Positions 48,502 to 59,055 of a stretch of 64,000 nucleotides of DNA are shown here, piece after piece. Made by a program: the position numbers and the translations under genes. The notes under the pieces are model-generated. The model ran no database searches, was not told the origin of the DNA, and was given only the letters and a program-made list of their open reading frames with translations. Source of the DNA: Novakomyces olei (Eukaryota; Ascomycota; Novakomycetes; Novakomycetales; Novakomycetaceae); the NCBI GenBank assembly GCA_016906335.1, contig JADEYG010000009.1:661001-725000 (forward strand), read 5' to 3'. Every line of letters starts with the position of its first letter. Position 1 is the first letter of the stretch.

Positions 48502-51248
48502 TCAGCCAAAGATGATATCAATGCTCTTGCAAACAACGTTGACAAGGAACGCTTTAGTCAAAGCTTGATCCTGCATTGAATCATGCAGTATATGAAGCGA
48601 CGAGTCACATTGGCCTGAACCAATCAGGGCCTTCAACGAGGCCGGTATAGCTTTACTCAGCGTTTCGAAGGCTTCTTTTCGTAAAGCCTCCGACTCGGCG
48701 GGCCCCAATTGCGAAGGACGGGGCTTCGTGGGCGGCCGTTTGCTCCATATGACGTCAGATGCTTCTTTAATGCCTAAAATAACGAGATCGTTGAGCGTAA
48801 ACTTGTCCAGAATATTTGCACTGATTATATTGCGAGTGTAAGCGGTTAATGTAGGATTATGAGAGAGAAAAGGACGCAATAGCCCGAGCAGCTTTGGCCT
48901 AAAGCCCATAATCATAGGCGGCCTTGAGAGCATCATAAAGTCATTAAGAATGATAAAGACAAGGCTCAATAACGAATGCGCTTCACTTTTGCTCAGAGTC
49001 TGTTTCGGCCGTACGGCAGAGCGAGCAGACGGCAGTTTGGCCGACAAGGCTGCTTCTTTTTCCGAGCCGTTCGTATTGCAATACTCCAGCTCTGAAACGC
49101 AGTCTTGATCTGATAAGGGCGAGCCTCCTACCACTGGACTCGGCACCGGTAACGAGGCTGTTTGAACGCCAGTGCCGTTGCTGTTGCACACCCTCCGGCC
49201 AGCTTGGTCACGAGCCCCGTCTTGATCGGCATTCACGTTTCCTTGCTGGCTCTCTTGCTCAACGTCCTCTTCCTCTTCCGCGTCCTCATTTTCCAAAGGC
49301 CCCTCGTCTGCATCGCCTTCAGAGGAAACAGGAAGGCCATGCGTCCGAGATCGAAGGATACGGTTCAAAATGTACTGAGGTCCGGCAGCAAGGCCGTTGC
49401 TTAAAAGCACAGAGCGAACGCCTTTGCCCAGCTGAGACTTTACCAGACCTGCTCCGGCGAGAGGAAGCATGACTATATCCCTGCCCAAATTCTGGAGACT
49501 ATTCACGGTTTTGCCCACACTGGAAGACCCCAGTTTATGAGCGCTGTTGGCCGCTTGACGAAAGGCAAACTTGGGTGATCGTGGCGACGAGTATTTCATA
49601 TCGTTCGGGCCCACACGCGAGCTCAGGAACCGATGGAGCCGTGGGCTTTCGGACAAGAGATGATCAGAGAGAAGCGAGTTGATAAAAGTGTACAAGTGCG
49701 CTTCCAGCGACGCGTACGTATATTGCTTGTAGCTTTTCAAAGAGACACGGGGCCCGTCTCCTGGAGTAAAGTTACCCAGCCGGTAACACTTGTCCACAAA
49801 GGCTTCAAGTTGCTGAAAATCCTCGTACGATCGGGATGTTTCGGAAATGAACTTGTGCTGACTATTGTACATTTCAATTCGAACATAAAAATCATGCTTG
49901 CCGCTAATCGGCTTTGTTTTCGCTGTGTCCTTGTACGGCACAACAGAAACAACACAGCTTTGAGCAGTCCGATCGGGCCGGCTGTCTGCGAAATCCTCCA
50001 CGTTTGTAAAGGAGACGGCAGATTCACTTGCCCGCCGACGAGATCCCAGTTCTGATTTAGCATAATCTTGCACGAAATCGTGCCAGTCTCCAGTCCGGCA
50101 CTGGGCTTCTCGCACTGCACGATTCACTATATCATCTGCCTCATCAAAGAACTGGTGCTGGCCCAATTGCCGCACAATAAACGAATTGATTTCGTTTGGG
50201 TTACTTGCAAGATTAATTGCATTTTCAAGAACTTTAATTGTTAAAAGATCCGTCGCAAAGGTACGGACGGGCGAACAGTTTTGCTCTTCCTGCCTGCTGA
50301 ATCTTTCGAGTAGAAAAGCTGACAAAATTTTTAGCTGTTCTCGTTGTAAAAGCGGATCCGCCATTGAAGCAAGTGTGCTATCGGGGAAAGCCTCACAGTA
50401 CTGCTGCACACTAAGACTACAATTTGAAGCGTGACTAATCTCGCCAAGTAATACGCGTACACTGGATAAAACTCCTTTTGAAATGGCAACAAACGTATTT
50501 TTGAGATCGAGATCGCTCAAGACCTCGTACACTTTTTCAAAGGACGTGTTCATCGCCACCTTGCACTCTTCCGGGAACTCTTTACCCAAATGCAGTTCGT
50601 CGTACCATGAATGTATCTGATATTAGGGAAAATATGAAAATAAGGAAATATGAAATTAAAAAACTGAGCAAAAGAAAGAAACGGAGTGGAAAATTATAAA
50701 CCTCCGACATGAATGAGTGGAAGCAACAAGAATATAAAAGCGCAAACTAAAATGACAAGCAAATGATATTACAAATAAAGTGCGTTGGTGGAAAAAGGTC
50801 AAAACAATGGCATCTTGATTCTTTGAAATAAGCAAAAAACAATAAATAAGATCTGGCTTCAAGATATTGCGTGGAATAAAACGACACGCAACATTGCCAA
50901 AATATCAGCAATTATCCTTACAAAGCTGCGCATTAAATGATCAGAAAACTGATCTACCTGGGTCGCGATACAGTCCGGAATGATTTGTTTTGAAGAACCA
51001 CTATATCCTTTCAGCCCACAATATTTGCGCAAACATATCGTTCTCTGTACTTACAGTTTTTTAAAATGATTGGCCCTGTTTCGTGACGATTTTGCACGCT
51101 GCCGGCCAGTTTCTGATACAAACGGCTTCATATCCTCCATCATGACAAGAGTCTGAACAACGATACCAATCCCAGTCCCTGCCAGAATATAAGTCACTGG
51201 GCAGGCGACATATTGCCAGACGAGGGCCAGGATGGCTAAAAGACCCAT
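48502..51248 (-). CDS. Membrane-anchored sorting nexin (TM-PXA-PX-nexin C)
   Basis: Likely tethers ER or vacuole membranes or handles endosomal lipid, as in Mdm1/SNX13-14 relatives. Exons on the minus strand: 51248-51055, 51000-50922, 50616-48502 (795 aa). Two hydrophobic segments occupy the first ~40 residues (LLAILALVWQYVACPVTYIL, GTGIGIVVQTLV). A PXA domain starts at about 66 (IIPDCIATQVDQF, IHSWYDEL) and is assembled across both introns. The PX domain lies at about 312-425 (FYVRIEMYNSQHKFISETSR, SYEDFQQLEAF), then an acidic linker, then a nexin-C-like region at about 640-770. No RGS domain is visible. The start is uncertain: an in-frame stop lies just upstream, and an alternative first exon in another frame (through 51,300-51,430) is possible. 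Confidence 0.8.
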
Positions 51249-52163
51249 ACACAAGGTCAAAGTCTAGCACTGTGCAGGTGCTTGCAATCTTTACACTGGC
51301 CGTTGCATACACAAAATCCTTGCCTTGACTAGCACCCGTATGCCGCGTCATTATTGACTGCCGTAATAAACGAACTTGGGGCATGCGAGACCTAATTTTC
51401 CCATGGACTGGTGATACTAGCGGCTTTGTCTCCACGTGACATTATTTTCTTTATTTTTTTCATTTATCCATCTCATCTGTCTCGTGACAGCAGTAAAGAG
51501 TAGTAATGTCACGTGCAGGTTTGGTTGTCAAGTCATATTGACCAAACTCTCTTGTCAAAAGTATCGTGCACCCAATCGACGGTGGAAACTGGACATCGGT
51601 ACTTTTGCCAATATGTGAAACGCCAGTGATCAGCACACATGTTCTCCCGCGAGAAATTGCTTGACGACTATTTAGTATTCCGATCAAAAAATATATATAT
51701 TCACAAGTACGTAGCGTTTGTGCTCACGGGACAAGTCGGTTTCGGCACTTTACTGCTCCTTTACAGGATTGCTAGAGTCGCTATTAAATGTTTTTATTAT
51801 TTTGTCACTATTATTTGCCAATATTAATATGTCACAAGAATTTATAATATATTTTGTCATATTTGCTGCTATTATTTATGAATGTATTAATTGGTCTGGG
51901 GAAGAAGGGCACGTACTATAATAGATTATATTCGCCGAGAATGACTGAAACACATACTATTAAAAAAAAATCCCGACAAGATTACATAGATAATTGATAA
52001 CTGTTTGGCCGTAACGTCACATGTGGATAATACAACCCTTATCACGCACAGCAACCCGTTTACATTACTTGCTAATATCTACCAGATGACCTCTGCGCGT
52101 AGCGTTACATAAACATACTGTCTGTATACAGTAATTTATTTATTCTTCTATTTTTCGATCTAT

Positions 52164-52198
<35 letters not shown>

Positions 52199-52386
52199 TC
52201 TATTTATTTATAATATAAACATTGTTTTGCATGTAAACAAAGACCAGGAAGGCTGCTTGAGCCCCAACTAGTGTCAGCCAATACATAGCCTGGCTGAGCA
52301 ATGGACTGAGTACTGGGATTGGCGTCCTTTCCCCAGCACAGTTTCTAGTACACTCGTACCCGGTCCAGCGACTATCTTGCCTAATT
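51249..52386. other. Divergent region with possible orphan exon
   Basis: Carries a CACGTG at 51433-51438, a (TTTA)n tract at about 52160-52213, and a minus-strand stretch at 51666-51533 that could be a last exon (see findings). No complete gene. Confidence 0.4.
52160..52213. repeat. (TTTA)n microsatellite
   Basis: About 12 copies of TTTA with two TCTA interruptions. Confidence 0.9.
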
Positions 52387-53343
52387 ATGGAGAGCGGCCA
52401 ATACCCAGCTTTCAGGGCGCCAGGGTTACGGCCCGCTCCCTTGTTGCAGCCGCACAAAGTCTTGCAGGCGGTCAATATGAACACGGAAGCCTCTGGTTCG
52501 GTGGGAAAATCTCCGTCAAAATCTTTGGCATTATCAAACGATTCTCCGGTAGCGTCATTGTCAAATTTCTCTACAAACTCTTCACTGTCCTTTGCGGGAC
52601 CACCACTGCCCAAACTTTTGGCAGAGAGCCGTATGGTTGCGGACATTCATGCCGCAGGAGACAGCGAGACCGCGTCTTTTTCCACAATATCGAATGAAAG
52701 GAGCGGCCATTCTCACACAGAAAGCGAGAGCGGCGCCTCAAGACCCTCGGATTTAAGCTCGCTCAGAAACATCGAATCCTGGCTGGGCCAGAACAGCACA
52801 ATTAGTCTGACAAACAGCCAAAATTCGTCTTACTACCGCGATGTACAGGCGCAGGATAAGGAGCTGGACAATGCTATTATTCAGTTCCCCGCTCCGCCCC
52901 TGCGGTCCGCTAAACAGCAGGATGCCAGGAGCGAAGAGCGCTGGAGTCAGCTTATGGTTATCGTTCCCGCTCACAATCTCAGTACAGCGCAAACCTATGG
53001 CGGGCGAGCAGGAGGAGGAGGAAGAGGAGGAGGGCATTTGGAAAAGCAAGACGTCTACTTTCCCCATACCAACTTGGCAAAGGACAAGGATATTTGCTCA
53101 GCGGATGGGGTACATTATGGTATAGTCGCACGAATTGCGCTTGTATGCCTCGGACTGGCCTTCCCGCCAATCTGGCTATTGTACGGCTCAGGTATTTGCG
53201 AACCTTACCTTCCAGACCTTTTCTATGATACCCATCGATCGCAAGCACGATTGATACGCTTAGTTTCTTTAATTCTTGGCACAGTTTGCTTTCTGGCCAC
53301 AACGGCATGCCTTATTGTCGGGCTTGTGCTGGCAGAGACATGA
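52387..53343 (+). CDS. Ser-rich protein with two C-terminal TM segments
   Basis: Intronless, 318 aa. Residues 1-230 are Ser/Thr/Asn-rich with a Gly run (GGRAGGGGRGGG) and look disordered. The C-terminus has two helices, IVARIALVCLGLAFPPIWLL and LVSLILGTVCFLATTACLI, separated by about 30 residues containing two Asp-rich turns. A long disordered Ser-rich region with two C-terminal TMs is also the layout of Bud8/Bud9 bipolar landmarks, but I see no sequence motif that proves this. Start could also be Met31 (52477). Its 3' end converges on POP3 with 126 bp between. Confidence 0.65.
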   Translation: MESGQYPAFRAPGLRPAPLLQPHKVLQAVNMNTEASGSVGKSPSKSLALSNDSPVASLSNFSTNSSLSFAGPPLPKLLAESRMVADIHAAGDSETASFSTISNERSGHSHTESESGASRPSDLSSLRNIESWLGQNSTISLTNSQNSSYYRDVQAQDKELDNAIIQFPAPPLRSAKQQDARSEERWSQLMVIVPAHNLSTAQTYGGRAGGGGRGGGHLEKQDVYFPHTNLAKDKDICSADGVHYGIVARIALVCLGLAFPPIWLLYGSGICEPYLPDLFYDTHRSQARLIRLVSLILGTVCFLATTACLIVGLVLAET

Positions 53344-53469
53344 TTATTTTTTGGGTAGTGACGATCGAAACCGCATAGAGTTGAGTTTCGATTTGACTGT
53401 ATATATTTCTTAATTTCGTTCACATGATCAACTAAAGGCGTCCATCCATCCAGTAATAAAATCATCTAA

Positions 53470-53960
53470 TCAAGCATTGTCGCCTTTCTCTTGTGGCATT
53501 TTATCAAGTATACACATTAATCGGGGCAGTTTTGCGGCCGACGCTAACAGTTTCTCATTTTCCTGCGACACTACCCTCATATCGCAGTGCGAGCGCTCAC
53601 ATAAAAGCCCTAAATGGCCGCGCATAACGTCTGTTTTAGGCCCACCGCATACGTACAAGACGTAAGAGCTTGCAGTATCTCGAGCTTTCAAGAGTTCTGC
53701 TGTTGACGCGTTCAGGCCAAGAACTAACCGTTTGCGCCAAGACTGTGCCGGCCGATTTCGCAGTAATTCGCACAGCTCTCCCACCCGGCGATCTTCTTCG
53801 TCGCCAGTTAGAGGAACACTAAACGTTAGCCATTGGCTCATAAATGCACCTACCCAGCGGCTGCTTTGACCAATATTGGAGAGTCCAGGATCTGCTTTTG
53901 TTTTTTCTTTGCCGATTTTTGTTTTGCGGTTCCTGCATTTGTGCTTGACGCTTGCTTCAT
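53470..53960 (-). CDS. POP3: RNase P/MRP subunit Pop3-like (L7Ae fold)
   Basis: Two exons on the minus strand: 53960-53854 and 53818-53470 (151 aa). The 35-nt intron (GTAGGT ... GGCTAACGTTTAG) joins two different frames: a basic N-terminus MKQASSTNAGTAKQKSAKKK followed by KQILDSP, and the domain VPLTGDEEDRRVGELCELL ... KRLVLGLNASTAELLKA ... SSYVLYVCGGPKTDVMRGHL ... KLPRLMCILDK. The second part has the beta-alpha pattern of L7Ae/Rpp38 proteins, and the basic tail plus VLDxP-type motif is usual for fungal Pop3. Pop3 binds RNase P and MRP RNA in the nucleus. Assignment is by pattern, not strong identity. Without the intron the longer frame starts at TTG and lacks an ATG, which supports splicing. 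Confidence 0.6.
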
Positions 53961-54306
53961 CGTGCAATGGGCATTTTCAACAGTAATGGTGCCAATTGGC
54001 TAACTGAATAATAATTAGAAATAATAATTAGAAATAATAATTAGAAATAATAATTAGGAAAAATAATTAGAAAATATAGAAATAGTAATTGGAATCAATA
54101 ATTAGAATCGAGAATGGGAATCAATATTTAGGAATAATAATTAGAAAATACAACTGAAATAACGAACTAAAAGCTTGAATATAAAACAATAATTCATGGC
54201 TATACAAAACATTTGGAGAAATGTAGATCTTTAATCAATGATGTATCGAAAATAAACGTAATTCGCATTTCGTACCAGTGTCGTACTCGACTTGGCATAG
54301 CGTAGA
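53961..54306. other. Divergent promoter region (POP3 / YKU70)
   Basis: Bases about 54007-54150 are imperfect AATAATTAGAAATAATAATT repeats. Otherwise AT-rich. Confidence 0.5.
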
Positions 54307-56363
54307 ATGGACGAGGACATTGCCGAGGACGATGGGAACAATCCCGATTTTGCCGTATGTGCCATTTAAGTGGTGGGCTTGTCTAACTAAATTTGCAGGA
54401 CTACGAATCGGAAAAAGACGCGCTTTTGTTCGTGTTGGACGTTAGCGCCAGTATGACAATGAAACAGGAATCTGCACCGAGCGCAGCCCGCAGTTCTCTT
54501 GAATGCATTTACCAGATACTATTGCAAAAAATAATCTCAACGCCAAACGATATGCTGGGCCTGATGCTTTACAATAGCGTAATCTAGTGCTATTTTGCCT
54601 GACTCCTCTCTAACATGTCTGACCTGCTTTAGAAACAAACTAGAGTGGAAAATACTACAATGTTTCCCCACTTTTACGAGCTGATTCCACTCGGATATCC
54701 CGACGCTAACGCGGTGAAAACGCTGAAGCGCTTGCTTTCAGGTATCCATCCCTTGCACGACTAGGCTAAGCGATAGATGACGCAATGTACGATGAGGTAA
54801 TGGAGTCCGATGGAGAGTCTGTGCCCTTGAGCAATGTTTTCTTTTGCGCTAATCAAGCAATATCAAAGAGGTACGAACGTTAAAAGGTATCTCCGTTTCC
54901 TATACTAACGCCAGTGCCGGCACTTATTCATCTAAACGAATAATGCTGATTACAAACTGTGACGATCCCCATCCCAACGATAAGGCTGCACGGAAAGCTG
55001 CCGCTATCAGGGCCCGAGATCTGTATGACTTGGGCATCAAGATAGAGCCCTTTTTCGTCGAACTTGCTTGCCAGAAATTCGATATTTCAAAGTTTTACGA
55101 AGATCTGCTTTTACCCCTGGTAGATGATGATGGAGACAATGACGAAATCGCTCCTCAAATAGATCTAGTGGCACAAGGCCGGCTGCAGTTTCAGGATATG
55201 CTGAACCGTATACGTTCTCGACAAGTACAAAAAAGAGCTATATTTAGTCTTTTGGTGGAGTTGGGAAAGGACGTGCGAATAGGAGTAAAGGGCTATATTA
55301 TATTCAAAAGGCAATCTCTCGCCAAATCGCATTGGGTCTATACGCATAGAGAAGTCCCCAAAATTGTCAAGCCGGATACCAAATTGATTGACGCGCGTAC
55401 ATCAATGGAACTGGGGAAGCAAAACATAAAAAGCTCGTATAAATTTGGAGGGGAAACAATCACGTTTGACGAGTCTGAAATGAGCCAAGATATTCGCGGG
55501 TGCTTTGGTCAGGGCCCTATTTTGCGGATCATTGGGTTCCAATCGCGCGACAAGCTCAAGTTTTGGCACAATGTTCGTCCTTCATATTTTATTTATCCAT
55601 CAGAAAGCAGTGTTGTTGGAAGCACACGGACTTTTGCAGCTCTGCACAAGTCTATGTTGGAGCTGAACAAGATTGCGATTGCATGGTTTATGCCCAGGAA
55701 ATCTGCGAGTCCTAGTTTCGTGGCAATGATGGCCTGTGGGGAAAACAAGCCGGACTATTCTCTAAGCAAAACGGGTTTAGCGGCCACTATGCCTTCAACG
55801 CCGGGTATTTATTTAATACAGATACCCACGCTGGACGATATTCGCCAATGTCCCATCGAATCCTCGGATAAAGCTTCAGATGACCTAGTCGATTGTATGA
55901 ATGATGTTATTGGCAAGCTCAAATTGAAAGGAGAGTTTGATCCCTTGCGATACCCGAACCCATCGCTTCAATGGCAATATAAAGTCTTGCAGGCCATTGC
56001 CCTGGAGGAAGATATGCCTATGCCTGACCCTGACGCTTCACTGCCAAAGTATGATATTATTCAAGAGGTATGGAGATTATGCTTTATCTACATTTATATA
56101 CACAATAATGATATATATAGATATTATGATGATTTGCCAACTTTAATCATACTAACAGCAAATTTAGCACGCTGGCCAAGCTATTTCCCAGTGGCACAAG
56201 TGTTTTCAAAAAGCGCAAGAGCAAGATCATACACCGAAACCGAAACCGGGGACCAAGAAAAAGGCAAGAGCCGCATCCAAACCAGAAAAGGAGATAATGG
56301 TAATTGCTGAGTAAGTTTAAGCCCATACTGACTATGCAGGTCAAAAAACAAAAACAGCGATAG
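54307..56363 (+). CDS. YKU70: Ku70, DNA end-binding protein
   Basis: With Ku80 it binds DNA ends for non-homologous end joining and protects telomeres. Seven exons: 54307-54354, 54399-54578, 54633-54741, 54771-54870, 54915-56067, 56168-56299, 56340-56363 (581 aa). Introns are 44, 54, 29, 44, 100 and 40 nt; the 29-nt one is the least certain. Seen: acidic N-terminus, vWA domain (EKDALLFVLDVSASM, KRIMLITNCDDPHPNDKA), Ku beta-barrel (YKFGGETITFDESE, GFQSRDKLKFWHNVRPSYFI, SSVVGSTRTFAALHKSM) and the C-terminal arm (DPLRYPNPSLQWQYKVLQAI). The protein ends in a short basic tail (KPGTKKKARAA) and I see no SAP domain, as in Saccharomyces. The last two small exons are inferred from splice signals. Confidence 0.9.
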
Positions 56364-56494
56364 AAAAGATGGCTTTATCTAAAGACACGGCGTTTGCCAG
56401 CGTTGCTTGGTTCGATTATCGCTTACACTCCAACACATACTATCCAGGAGGGACGAACCAGACCAAGCTGGCTGCTGATTTAAAAAATATTAAA

Positions 56495-58253
56495 TTATGC
56501 ATCAGACTCGCCTCTAGCGTACCGACGTTCAGGGCCACGGTAAGTGCCCACACCTTGAACATGAGTGTCAGGGTTCGAGTAATCGACCCACGGTTTCTGT
56601 GATTCACCCTTTATATTCAACATTGTGAAATAAACAAGCAATCCGCCGACCGTCAGTATGAAGGCGACCGGGTACAGCCAGTATACAGAGTATCCAAAAA
56701 GACCAACTCCGATAATGAGACCTGGATAGACGTTCAGCAGCTGGGCATTGAAACGCTGTTTCGAAAGTATCAAGGGAATTCAGCGAAAATGAATGCTATA
56801 CGAAAAAGCAATGCAGAAATGAACACGTATATTTTATATTAAATACAAGTCAGCATTTTGCAGATAAAAAGCCAACCTGCAAAATAGAGGAAATTGTAAA
56901 GAAAAAAAGGTGCTCAAACAAAATGTATGAGAACCCACAAAGCAATTTGAACACGTACCCCAAAAATCGGATGTTAGAATAGAGATATTGTAGAACGATG
57001 CACTTGACATGCGAAGAATAATCGGAACGAGCGAGTAGAGCAGCCACATACACAGAGTGTAGCCAGCCAAGTAGCCGCCAAGCTGATTATTCCAGGGAAC
57101 ATTGGCGATAGAGTGACGCTCAAAAATCACACAAATGATCCCATTTATAATAACGCCCCATGAGCCCCTAAAGTTAGCAAAAGGTTGACAACAAAGACGA
57201 TAAAAAGATGATACGAGTAAGAAATTAAAAAACGAATAAATGAACAAGACAGTAAGAAAACACGACAAAGGTATCAAGCTAATCCCTACATTTGACCAAC
57301 AACAACGTATAAAGGCTGCTTCGTGACCAAAAACTCTTCGAGAACGTTTGAAACACCATAACACGAAGCACCTGCCAACATGAACAAATCCCCCTTTACC
57401 CGGTTTGCAGCCTGGTAATTTTTGCCAGTTAAAACATCCGAAACCGTGAGGAGAGCAAGGCCGCCAATGCACATCGCAATACCCGTAATCTGAGTCCAGT
57501 GATAGCGGACTTCAAGGAAAATAAAGCTCAAAATGACGCACACAACCGTAGCCCATCCATCAAGCAATTGGCACGATAAAAGATTGGAGTATGCGTAAGC
57601 CATAACGACCAAATAATTGCCCACCACATCAAACAGGGACAAAATTGCAAATTTCCAGCCCTCGCGGTACAGCATAATAGCATAGCTTTTAATGCCCAAT
57701 TTATAAACCGAGAAAAAGGCGTACGTCACAGTTAATAAACAGTAGTTCAGGAATGACTGAAACGCCGGAATGTTGGCATTCTGAGCAGTAATGTCTGAAA
57801 CGTTAGTTCTAACGAAAAAATCGTAAGACAAGGAAACAAAAAGGCAAAAGATTGAGTTTAAAAAAGAAAAACCAAAGAAAATGCGGTCTCTGATTCTTCC
57901 GAGGCACAAATTAATAGTTCATAATCAAAAGAAGAACAGAATGAAAACTTACATGTAGTAAACGTGTTTGTGCCAGTAATGCACCACGATAAAATCTGTC
58001 CGATAAGAAGTGCGATCCAGAAATTTTTATGGAAAACTGCTTGAAACGGTTTTGCTCCAGGATCCTTTTGAGAGTAAAAAAGACGCTGCCAAATCGATTT
58101 CTTTTGCGGCGTGGGGTAATGGCTATCGTCGGCCTGCACATCGATGACCGTCTGCTTTACTGACCCCGCTCCTTCAATTCCCGTTTCGATCTTTCCCATA
58201 TTTTCTGTATCCTCGTATTTTGCATCTCTTATTTGTACGCTGTCTTGACCCAT
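56495..58253 (-). CDS. SLC35F-type (DUF914) membrane transporter
   Basis: Drug/metabolite-transporter superfamily protein of the SLC35F1/F2/F6 branch. Exons on the minus strand: 58253-57953, 57794-57290, 57167-56959, 56721-56495 (413 aa). About ten transmembrane segments. Family blocks: AQNANIPAFQSFLNY, KLGIKSYAIMLYREGWKFAI, VVMAYAYSNLLSCQLLDGWA, GDLFMLAGASCYGVSNVLEE and, across intron 3, ILTSDFWG|LIIGVGLFGY followed by YWLYPVAF. The cytosolic ends are hydrophilic; the N-terminus is acidic. Intron 1 ends AACTAACGTTTCAG and intron 2 TTGCTAACTTTAG. Substrate unknown; relatives are found in Golgi, vacuole or plasma membrane. Its 3' end is 131 bp from that of YKU70. Confidence 0.9.
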
Positions 58254-59055
58254 CCTTTAACTGAGTTTGGGGAGCTTTTTGATTGGGTTCGGTCGCCAGT
58301 GTGTCGAAGACTAAAAAATTAAAACAAAAACTTCAAACGTCTCGCGAAATTAGAGATCAGCAAGTACAATTATGTAATCTCCTATATATTACATTATTCT
58401 CTCTTCTACCAGTCGCATAATAAAAATTCCACTAGAAATATTGATTATATTTTTTTTGAAAATCGGTCTAATCAATAATCAATAATAAAAAAATGGATGA
58501 GACTGATGTAAATGCGACGGAAAATTGTTGAATTACAAAAAATAATAATAATACCAATTAATTAATAATTGAACAATTGAATAATTGAATAATTGAATAA
58601 TTGAATAATTGAATAATTGAATAATTGAATAATTGAATAATTGAATAATTGAATAATTGAATAATTGAACAATTGAATAATTGAATAATTGAATAATTGA
58701 ATAATTGAATAATTGAATAATTGAATAACTGAATAATTGAATAGTTGAATAGTTGAATAGTTGAATAGTTGAATAGTTGAATAGTTGAATAGTTGAATAG
58801 TTGAATAGTTGAATAGTTGAATAGTTGAATAGTTGAATAGTTGAATAGTTGAATAGTTGAATAGTTGAATATCAAAATTAAGACGGTGGCTTTTAGTTAC
58901 CCAGCAGCTGATATCTTAATTTATTTGCTATTGATGTACAAATGAACTAAACTATTCCGAAGACAGACAAAAATTGCAAAGATATTCACGACAGTCGTTC
59001 ATATCATACGACAAACTGATTACACAACAGCAATCTAATTACACAGTAAGCTAAA
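58254..59055. other. Intergenic with two-phase 8-bp minisatellite
   Basis: Between the SLC35F gene start and the kinase stop. Apart from the array it is AT-rich. Confidence 0.5.
58566..58871. repeat. 8-bp minisatellite: (AATTGAAT)n then (AGTTGAAT)n
   Basis: About 38 copies in two homogeneous blocks: the first ~22 units carry AATTGAAT, the last ~16 carry AGTTGAAT. Its minus strand reads as an eight-residue periodic frame (NYSTIQLF / NYSIIQLF), an artefact of the array. Confidence 0.95.

Noticed and set aside
52200-52646. Antisense frame opposite the start of the two-TM protein gene
   Set aside because: Shadow of the Ser-rich coding strand; no independent support.
56369-56602. Plus-strand frame just after YKU70
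   Set aside because: Largely antisense to the last exon of the SLC35F gene, whose protein is clearly the conserved one.
58558-58875. 105-codon minus-strand frame with eight-residue periodicity
   Set aside because: It is the translation of an 8-bp minisatellite; 24 bp per three units gives the apparent protein repeat.
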